A stretch of 32,773 bases of DNA from Thioploca sp. (GTDB taxonomy: Bacteria > Pseudomonadota > Gammaproteobacteria > Beggiatoales > Beggiatoaceae): contig DAOUSR010000014.1 in assembly GCA_030627125.1 (NCBI GenBank), positions 1-32,773 of the forward strand, read 5' to 3'. Under the pieces are notes generated by a model. The model worked only from the letters and a program-made list of their open reading frames with translations. It was not told the origin of the DNA and made no database searches. The translations under genes and the position numbers were made by a program. Position 1 is the first letter of the stretch, and each line of letters opens with the position of its first letter. Below, one piece after another: positions 27,626 to 32,773 of the stretch.

Positions 27626-28028
27626 GTTTTTTTTGTTGGTAGTATTAAGAATTTAAAATTATAATAGCATATTTGATTGTAATTGTGCGAGTTTGAACAA
27701 TGATATCAACCTAGTTAAAACAGTTGATAATGAATTGTAGTGTTTGAAAGTTAAAGTAACATTTACATCAAGAGGAAAATATTTTGGTAACTTTGGTGGG
27801 ATTTGTATCATTATAAAATTGGGCTAAATTTAATGCTAATGACTCTGAAACATCAATACCATTTGGAGTCCAAAGCGAAGCTTTAAAAAGTATTATTTAT
27901 TTTTAAAAATTTCACAAAACTGGGCTTTGAACTCCAAAATGTCTTACTTAGCAATCAAAATTTAATAAAATCCAAAATTAAACCTTCCAGGTTTGGACAT
28001 TCAAGTTTTATTTGGCTTAAATTATAAA
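27626..28028. other. 403-base intergenic gap with palindromic elements
   Basis: No coding sequence is supported. It contains the inverted-repeat element 27862-27938 and a small perfect hairpin, AAACCT / AGGTTT around TCC (27980-27994). The remaining A+T-rich part before 27862 shows no clear motif. The transcript of the M48 operon ends at 28029, so the hairpin lies 35-49 bases past its stop and may act as a terminator, but it lacks a strong T-run. Confidence 0.45.
27862..27938. repeat. Palindromic element with 15-bp arms
   Basis: The arms TTTGGAGTCCAAAGC (27862-27876) and GCTTTGAACTCCAAA (27924-27938) are reverse complements except at one position. They enclose 47 bases; a second small hairpin, AAAGC-GAA-GCTTT, starts within the left arm. 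It looks like a REP- or MITE-type element and is distinct from the AATTCTTAAT family. Confidence 0.65.
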
Positions 28029-28925
28029 TTAATTTTCAGCTTCGCATTGTTCTTCATCCATATCTGGACAATGAATCCAATCGGGCAATGAAGTCAGTTC
28101 ACCTTCCATATTCCAACCTTTTTGAACAGCTAATGTATTAAGATAATCAATCCGTTCTTGATTCTCTGGATGGCTGGCAAAGTATTGAGAAACTTGTGAT
28201 AATTGTCGTTCTCCATCTTCAAATTTTTGAAATCCGTTAAAGAAATCTAAGCTGTGACCACCATGTCCATAATGATTTATTACTCTTGCCAAACCATATT
28301 CATCTGCTTTGGTTTCTTGATTTCTACTATAATGTAATATTGTCAATTCACCAGTCCAAGATACAATATCTGATAACCCTCCTGATGAACTTGAAGTACC
28401 GATACCGACAGCCGCTAGTGCAGATACCACAACCAAAGAACGGCCTAAACTTTTAAGAGGGTCTTGATGTTGAAAATGTCCTAGTTCATGGGATAAGATA
28501 AATGCTAATTCATTTTCTGATTTAACTTTTTGTAATAGCCCAGTATTTATTAAAACATGACCACCAGGCATAATCGCTGCATTGACAATTTCGGTATCAA
28601 GCAAATGAATTGTAAGAGGCAGGCGAGCAATTTCATCTACATCCAACATATCATGTAAAAGTTCATCTAAATAATAAATTCTTCGATCATCTATAACTTC
28701 AGTCTCGGAGATTGTGTTATACAGTAATTTACCAACTCTGATTTCGTTGTCCGCACCGATTCTAGTAGCTAACCAACTTGCAGTATAGCCTAACAATACA
28801 AAAATTATAATACTTATTATAACTACCGTACCCAGTAAATAAATAAAATTTTTTAATGGATGACGACGGGTTACATTAACATTATCATCTATTGGCAGCT
28901 CTTTTGGTACATATTTTATGCTCAT
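28029..28925 (-). CDS. M48-family membrane metalloprotease
   Basis: The 298-residue protein has one membrane span near the N-terminus (about 29-51) and a gluzincin domain. The zinc site is HELGH (146-150) with the third ligand E204 in NQETKADEYG; both parts are intact, so it is probably active. The middle has NAAIMPGGHVLINTG, typical of the Oma1/BepA/LoiP branch that processes or clears membrane and outer-membrane proteins. The absence of a signal for secretion and the single span suggest an inner-membrane anchor. It overlaps the upstream YbjQ-type gene by 4 bases (ATGA). Confidence 0.92.
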   Translation of the reverse strand: MSIKYVPKELPIDDNVNVTRRHPLKNFIYLLGTVVIISIIIFVLLGYTASWLATRIGADNEIRVGKLLYNTISETEVIDDRRIYYLDELLHDMLDVDEIARLPLTIHLLDTEIVNAAIMPGGHVLINTGLLQKVKSENELAFILSHELGHFQHQDPLKSLGRSLVVVSALAAVGIGTSSSSGGLSDIVSWTGELTILHYSRNQETKADEYGLARVINHYGHGGHSLDFFNGFQKFEDGERQLSQVSQYFASHPENQERIDYLNTLAVQKGWNMEGELTSLPDWIHCPDMDEEQCEAEN

Positions 28926-29374
28926 TTTATCCCGGTTCCATACGCTATAACCTCAATTGATCCTGGATCAGTTTTACCACCAAACCGACCACCTATCGCA
29001 ACTGTTTCTAATCGGACGTTTAAAACCTGACTCGCCCCCCATTCCATAGCTTCTTCTTGCATTCGCAATATTGCTTCTCGACGGCTTCGATCTAATAAAC
29101 TTTCATACACAGTTATTCTACCTCCTACCAAATTTCGCAACATTGCCGAAATTTTTTTAAAGTAGTCAATTGAAATAACCACAATACCAACAACTAGCTT
29201 AGTTTCAGTAATATCTGCTGGTAGATTACGCCCAATATTAGCGATTGGCATATTTAATACTTGTTTTTCTCGTAGCTGGAGATTGCGAAAATGCCTTTTT
29301 TCTCGATAGCTTCCAAAAAAATAGCCTAAAATTAATAAAAATAGAACCAGAGATATTTGCAGTATATTTTCCAT
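28922..29374 (-). CDS. YbjQ-family protein with N-terminal membrane anchor
   Basis: The first 20 residues (MENILQISLVLFLLILGYFF) form a membrane segment and the rest is a YbjQ (DUF74, heavy-metal-binding-domain) fold of about 105 residues: FKKISAMLRNLVGGRITVYESLLDRSRREAILRMQEEAM and the glycine-rich end VAIGGRFGGKTDPGSIEVIAYGT. YbjQ proteins form pentamers of unknown biochemical role. It is paralogous to the following entry, here with an added anchor. Two bases separate it from the upstream gene, and it overlaps the M48 gene by 4 bases, which supports one transcript. Confidence 0.87.
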   Translation of the reverse strand: MENILQISLVLFLLILGYFFGSYREKRHFRNLQLREKQVLNMPIANIGRNLPADITETKLVVGIVVISIDYFKKISAMLRNLVGGRITVYESLLDRSRREAILRMQEEAMEWGASQVLNVRLETVAIGGRFGGKTDPGSIEVIAYGTGIK

Positions 29375-29376
29375 AA

Positions 29377-29691
29377 CTATTCCACTTTAACCGCAGTTCC
29401 ATAAGCAAATAGTTCTGCTGCTCCTTGTGCTACCGAAGAAGTTGCAAACCTAATGTTAACTATAGCATTTGCTCCTTTTTGTTCTGCTTGTTTTTCCATA
29501 CGTTCAATAGCCTCTTCCCTAGCTTCTTGTAACAATTCAGTATAAGATGTTAATTCTCCCCCCACAATATTTTTTAAACTAGCTAAAATATCCTTCCCAA
29601 TATGTTTAGCACGAATAGTACTGCCTTGCACCAGACCATAATGTTCTATAATATTTTTACCTGGTACAGTCTCTAAGGTTGTTAAAATCAT
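29377..29691 (-). CDS. YbjQ-family protein (heavy-metal-binding domain fold)
   Basis: A 104-residue soluble protein with the complete family signature: LTTLETVPGKNIIEHYGLVQGSTIRAKHIGKDI-type start, LKNIVGGELTSYTELLQEAREEAIERM in the middle, and AELFAYGTAVKVE at the end. The name of the domain comes from early annotations; metal binding is not established. First gene of the ybjQ-ybjQ-M48 operon with a good promoter upstream. The pairing of a soluble and an anchored YbjQ protein with a membrane protease suggests a protease cofactor or regulator role, but this is inferred. Confidence 0.9.
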   Translation of the reverse strand: MILTTLETVPGKNIIEHYGLVQGSTIRAKHIGKDILASLKNIVGGELTSYTELLQEAREEAIERMEKQAEQKGANAIVNIRFATSSVAQGAAELFAYGTAVKVE

Positions 29692-29729
29692 TCTTGTTAT
29701 CCTAGGTTAATATCTAATTTTAAAAGTGA

Positions 29730-29758
29730 AGTATAAACTGATACCAGTAAAAACTCAA
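29730..29758 (-). promoter_or_regulatory. Sigma70-type promoter of the ybjQ-M48 operon
   Basis: On the minus strand TTGAGT (29753-29758) and TATACT (29730-29735) are 17 bases apart. The predicted start near 29723 lies about 32 bases before the ATG of the first ybjQ-type gene. Confidence 0.6.
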
Positions 29759-29808
29759 TGGTTTTAGTACAAACTACTAATTTTTCTATACCATAATGCA
29801 ACATATTC

Positions 29809-29838
29809 TTGACTATATCAGGTTTAATTTGCTAAAGT
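29809..29838 (+). promoter_or_regulatory. Possible promoter of the pilus-like operon
   Basis: TTGACT (29809-29814) is followed after 18 bases by TAAAGT (29833-29838), preceded by TGC, an extended -10. The leader to the ATG at 29919 would be about 75 bases. The ATG lacks an obvious Shine-Dalgarno sequence. Confidence 0.4.
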
Positions 29839-29918
29839 GTTATTAATCTACAATATATTTAAAATTCCAGTGTAATCCAAAAGCTATATTTGCTTTAAGT
29901 TTGAAATCCTAAAACTAT

Positions 29919-31430
29919 ATGTCAAAACGCATTATTTATCAGTCAGATCATGAGTTATTAGCTCTAGAAGTTAAAACTGTAATTCAACAAATTCAGCTAA
30001 AAAATGAAACTGAGTTTAATAATTATTTAACTAATGATCCAAAAACTCCAATATATTGGTTAATTGATACCGTCAAGGAAGAATATCAAATGGCCTCCTT
30101 ACCACATGTTTTGGGTAAAGACCGTAATGATTTGATTCGACATAAAAAAAAGCGTTTATTTAAAAATAATTCTTACAGTTATGCAGTTGTGCAAGATCGT
30201 GATAAACAAGGTCGAAAAGATGATCTGATATTATTTACTGCCATTAGTAACTCTGAAATTTTACAGCCTTGGTTAAATTTAATCTTAGCTTATAAAGTGC
30301 CACTGGTTGGGATTTATTCGGTACCAATACTGAGTCAACAATTATTTAACTTATTACCAAAAGCAGATTATACTCTATTAGTCACAGATAATCCTTCAAT
30401 TGAAACACGTCCAGGTAGTATTAGGCAAAGTTTTTTTCGTAAGCAAAAGTTACAATTTAGTCGTTTGATTCCTTTGCATGTTTCCACTCCACAAGAGTAT
30501 GCTAGTTACGTGTTGAGACAAATAACTATTACTCAACATTATTTAGAAAATAATCGCTTATTGCCAGAAGAATTATCCATAATAATTTTAACTACTGCGG
30601 ATAAATGTCAAGCTTGTGAAACTCTTAATTCTAATACAGTTAATTTAAATCTTCAGTTCACCGATAGCCAAGCATTAGCAAATCAATTAAATAGCAAAGA
30701 ATTGTCGCTCCAAAATTTTATCGTAACTCTGTTTACACGTAGTTGGCAAGTTAAAAACCATTATGCCAAGGTTGCTGACCGACTTTATTTACTCCATCGA
30801 CGTGGACGGATAATCATGTACTTGATTTCAGTGTTAATCCTAGCTGGAACAATTGTGGCAGGGGGATTCATCGTCCAAGATACGCTTAAGGTAAAACAGA
30901 AAGGTCAAAATTTTCTAACTAAAGCTAATATTGTACAAGAGGAATTAGAACAATTACGTCGAAAAGAATTACCCGATTTACCGTTCAGAAGCGAGTTGAT
31001 TGTTAGCATTGTGGATGTTGGTTTACGTTTACAAGCCAAGCATATTTCACCAAAAGCCACTTGGGAGAAATTGAGTATGGTTTTAAACGCACATAGCAGG
31101 CTAATTTTAAATAAATTGGAATGGGAAGTAGCTAATTTTCCTAATGAAATTTTTAAAGATAATAATACCCAAGAAGTTGCAGCAGATTTTCAACCTAAAC
31201 AATATTTTGTGGAAGGAGTTCGGGTACATGGAGAAATAGCTGATTCTAAAAGTTATAAAGAAATTTCACATATTTTTAACAAATTTGTACATGACTTGAG
31301 TCAGCACTGGCAAGTCAAAATATTGCAACAACCTTATAATACTAATAGAAAATTGCAAAAACGTTCTGAAGAAACTAAGGCCCCATTTATAGTAGAAATT
31401 TTAATCCCCCATAGTTATTCGCATGAGTAA
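29919..31430 (+). CDS. PilM/PilN- or GspL-like inner-membrane assembly protein
   Basis: The 503-residue product has a large cytoplasmic N-terminal region (about 1-290), one membrane span (298-319, RIIMYLISVLILAGTIVAGG), and a periplasmic part that starts with a coiled-coil-like helix (about 322-350) and ends in a mixed alpha/beta region. This layout, an actin-like or cytoplasmic domain followed by a single span and a coiled coil, is that of GspL or of fused PilM-PilN in type IV pilus and type II secretion systems. The next two genes have PilO- and PilP-like layouts, supporting the reading. Sequence similarity to canonical PilM is not obvious; the conserved ATP-binding motifs of PilM cannot be found. 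The family may be one of the MSHA-like or uncharacterised pilus clusters. The stop overlaps the next start by 8 bases. Confidence 0.55.
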   Translation: MSKRIIYQSDHELLALEVKTVIQQIQLKNETEFNNYLTNDPKTPIYWLIDTVKEEYQMASLPHVLGKDRNDLIRHKKKRLFKNNSYSYAVVQDRDKQGRKDDLILFTAISNSEILQPWLNLILAYKVPLVGIYSVPILSQQLFNLLPKADYTLLVTDNPSIETRPGSIRQSFFRKQKLQFSRLIPLHVSTPQEYASYVLRQITITQHYLENNRLLPEELSIIILTTADKCQACETLNSNTVNLNLQFTDSQALANQLNSKELSLQNFIVTLFTRSWQVKNHYAKVADRLYLLHRRGRIIMYLISVLILAGTIVAGGFIVQDTLKVKQKGQNFLTKANIVQEELEQLRRKELPDLPFRSELIVSIVDVGLRLQAKHISPKATWEKLSMVLNAHSRLILNKLEWEVANFPNEIFKDNNTQEVAADFQPKQYFVEGVRVHGEIADSKSYKEISHIFNKFVHDLSQHWQVKILQQPYNTNRKLQKRSEETKAPFIVEILIPHSYSHE

Positions 31431-32064
31431 GATTGATTGGTCAGCATTATTTACTGGTTTAATCGCCTTAATTTTAAGTATTGTGATTGGTACTAGTAGT
31501 ATTATTGCTAGCCAACATTATTATCAATCCACTAAAAAATGGCATAAAGATCAACAGAAAATTTTTTTGGATTTAACTGAAAAACGCTTTCGTTTACAAG
31601 AATCGTTAAATGTATTTGATAATTTATATTATGCTAGATTACAACAATTTATTCAACAAGGGTTTTTTATCCAAGACCAAAATTTAATAATGGATCAGCG
31701 TTTAGAAATGTATGAAGAGATTGATAAATTATTTAATGATAAGCTGAAAAATTTACTGTTTGCAGATAAAAGTAGTTATGAAATATCAGAACAAAATTTG
31801 TACGATATTCCTAAATTTTTAGCTACTGATCCAGAGTTTAAAACTTATCAAACTGAAATCCATTTTAAATTAGCCTTGTTACATGAGGGAGATATGTTGA
31901 AATTATTGGAACGAATAGAATTTCATAAACAAAAATTTACTAGTTTATTGAATTTACAAAGCTGTACCATTAAAAATACTGACGAAGTAATTGATACTAA
32001 TAACATATCTGCTCCGTATCTAAATGCTGATTGTGTTTGGGTTTGGTATGTATCCACAATATGA
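31423..32064 (+). CDS. PilO/GspM-like membrane protein
   Basis: A 213-residue protein with one N-terminal membrane span (about 8-29, FTGLIALILSIVIGTSSIIA) and then a long helical, coiled-coil-like region (about 35-75) before a small C-terminal domain with two cysteines (LQSCTIK and NADCVWVWY). The span-plus-coil arrangement and position after a PilN-like gene resemble PilO, which pairs with PilN in the inner-membrane alignment complex. I cannot see a diagnostic motif, so the assignment is by layout and context. It overlaps the preceding gene by 8 bases and the following one by 4 bases (ATGA), so all three are translationally coupled. Confidence 0.5.
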   Translation: MSKIDWSALFTGLIALILSIVIGTSSIIASQHYYQSTKKWHKDQQKIFLDLTEKRFRLQESLNVFDNLYYARLQQFIQQGFFIQDQNLIMDQRLEMYEEIDKLFNDKLKNLLFADKSSYEISEQNLYDIPKFLATDPEFKTYQTEIHFKLALLHEGDMLKLLERIEFHKQKFTSLLNLQSCTIKNTDEVIDTNNISAPYLNADCVWVWYVSTI

Positions 32065-32465
32065 AAAATTATCTAATTATATTATTATTATTTCCCCCGT
32101 TAGTGTTGGCAGACAGTTTACAGCGTTTATTTACTACTGCCCAAGAACGGGTGAAACTTGAAGTAAACCGTAATAAATCTAACAATGAGCCAATGACTCA
32201 GAAAACACCAAGCTATATAACGGTAAATGGCTTAATTATCCGTTCTAATCATCCCGCTACAGTGTGGGTTAATAACAGCAATGAGATATATCAAGAAGGT
32301 TTTACGGTCAAGTTAAATGAAGTAAATAAACTAACAACGCCTATTTTTTTATCTGATTCGGAACGGGTAGTTTTATTGAAACCGGGGCAAACAGTTAATA
32401 TTTTGGACGGGCAAATAACTGATAGTTTTAAACTAATTTCTAAACAGATAGAGATTAATCGTTAA
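32061..32465 (+). CDS. PilP/MshK-like small periplasmic protein
   Basis: Starting at the ATG that overlaps the previous stop (ATGA), the product is 134 residues with a Sec signal peptide MKNYLIILLLFPPLVLADS. Then comes SLQRLFTTAQERVKLEVNR, like the RLFFTPEQRAALD pattern of uncharacterised pilus-cluster proteins. A beta-rich segment follows, ITVNGLIIRSNHPATVWVNN, with VVLLKPGQTVNILDG near the end; this pattern of an NG(x)IxR...VWVN strand and a KPGQ turn is the HR/GspC-like fold used to link an inner-membrane complex to a secretin. A longer frame exists upstream (ATG 32031), but the coupled start gives the signal peptide. No secretin gene follows; the operon ends near the CRISPR array. Confidence 0.55.
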   Translation: MKNYLIILLLFPPLVLADSLQRLFTTAQERVKLEVNRNKSNNEPMTQKTPSYITVNGLIIRSNHPATVWVNNSNEIYQEGFTVKLNEVNKLTTPIFLSDSERVVLLKPGQTVNILDGQITDSFKLISKQIEINR

Positions 32466-32556
32466 TAATAAGCCTAACTCGAAAAAAATTATCAAGGTGT
32501 AGTGTAGCAGATTGGTATGCAAATTTCGGCTTGGGAAAATACCGGAGATGTTATTT

Positions 32557-32706
32557 AGTAGTGAGGAGTATGTGCGGGGAACATTTAAGGGCAACCACAA
32601 GGGATTGCCCCTACAAAGGTTCATCCCCACGTGTGCGGGGAACATACTCGCACTAGGGCTGTTGCTTCTTCTGCCTCCGGTTCATCCCCACGTGTGCGGG
32701 GAACAT
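32557..32706 (-). CRISPR. Type I-E CRISPR array, 3 repeats, 2 spacers
   Basis: Two identical 28-bp repeats (32618-32645 and 32679-32706) and a degenerate one (32557-32584) lie at an exact period of 61, with 33-bp spacers. Read on the minus strand the repeat is ATGTTCCCCGCACACG followed by TGGGGATGAACC, the Cas6e-type hairpin of type I-E systems. In the degenerate repeat only the 14 bases TGTGCGGGGAACAT (plus strand) are kept; decay at the trailer end is normal and shows that transcription runs leftward. Spacer 1 (32585-32617) contains GGGCAA and TTGCCC, an imperfect palindrome; spacer 2 is 32646-32678. No cas gene is in the window. Confidence 0.93.
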
Positions 32707-32773
32707 ACTTGCTGTATTTCACTGATTTTGAACCAAAAAAGTGATGGCAAAAATTCTACCACGAAAAAACTCA
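32707..32773 (-). promoter_or_regulatory. Probable CRISPR leader (partial)
   Basis: The 67 bases to the right of the first intact repeat contain no further repeat: the next expected repeat position, 32740, does not match. It is A+T-rich with runs such as TTTTTT and ends (minus strand) in GAAATACAGCAAGT before the repeat. Given the position of the decayed repeat at the other end, this should be the leader with the transcription start beyond the window. Confidence 0.6.

Noticed and set aside
32031-32060. Earlier ATG for the PilP/MshK-like gene
   Set aside because: Ten added residues would precede a signal peptide whose own ATG overlaps the previous stop codon, the usual coupling in this operon.
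32433-32645. 70-codon minus-strand reading frame beginning MFPAHVGMN
   Set aside because: It is a translation of CRISPR repeat sequence: its start lies in repeat 2, and it has no relation to a protein family or ribosome binding site.
1-32773. tRNA, rRNA or integrase genes
   Set aside because: I saw no cloverleaf with a conserved T-loop, no rRNA segment and no tyrosine recombinase signature on either strand; a covariance search could still find a tRNA that I missed.

Overview
The window looks like chromosome from a low-GC gammaproteobacterium. The gene sets point there: ftsB-ispD-ispF, epmB/efp, rpoH with its RpoH box, rseC-degP-grx-lepA-lepB (the mucC-mucD-lepA order), ubiA, and an AmgK-type sugar kinase. 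A large filamentous sulfur bacterium (Thiotrichales) would fit the low GC, the giant propeller-type hybrid kinase, the palindromic intergenic repeats and the mixture of foreign elements. That placement is an inference and not proven here.

Left edge (1-2381): a two-domain glycosyltransferase gene, cut by the window edge and clearly more AT-rich than the rest. It ends inside a sequence with the architecture of an integron attC site, so it is probably a captured cassette. A gene-poor stretch follows, holding a small frameshifted gene remnant on the minus strand.

Housekeeping block (2382-15286): proB; epmB divergent from efp; a small methyltransferase; an OsmC-family protein; a DEAD-box helicase; a LytM lipoprotein; alaC; then the overlapping ftsB-ispD-ispF operon. 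The MurNAc/GlcNAc anomeric kinase AmgK is divergent from rpoH, which has a strong sigma70-type promoter; ubiA converges on rpoH. Short palindromic or MITE-like repeats sit in the gaps, including a 35-bp sequence present twice in opposite orientations.

Envelope-stress and signalling block (14405-27625, all minus strand): read in the direction of transcription it runs protein-lysine-methyltransferase-like enzyme, giant hybrid kinase/phosphatase, modC, rseC, degP/mucD, glutaredoxin-like protein, lepA, lepB, ubiA. The rpoE-rseA-rseB genes that often head the rseC cluster are absent; modC sits there instead, 9 nt from rseC. The hybrid kinase has 14 propeller blades, a Y_Y_Y domain, one membrane span, HisKA, HATPase, a receiver and a SpoIIE/PP2C phosphatase.

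Right edge (28029-32773): a minus-strand operon of two YbjQ-family proteins and an M48 membrane protease, then a divergent plus-strand operon of three overlapping genes that looks like the inner-membrane assembly module of a type IV pilus or secretion system (PilM/N-, PilO- and PilP/MshK-like). The window ends in a tiny type I-E CRISPR array of three repeats and two spacers. It is transcribed leftward, the terminal repeat is decayed, and the leader side faces the window edge, so cas genes, if present, probably lie beyond.
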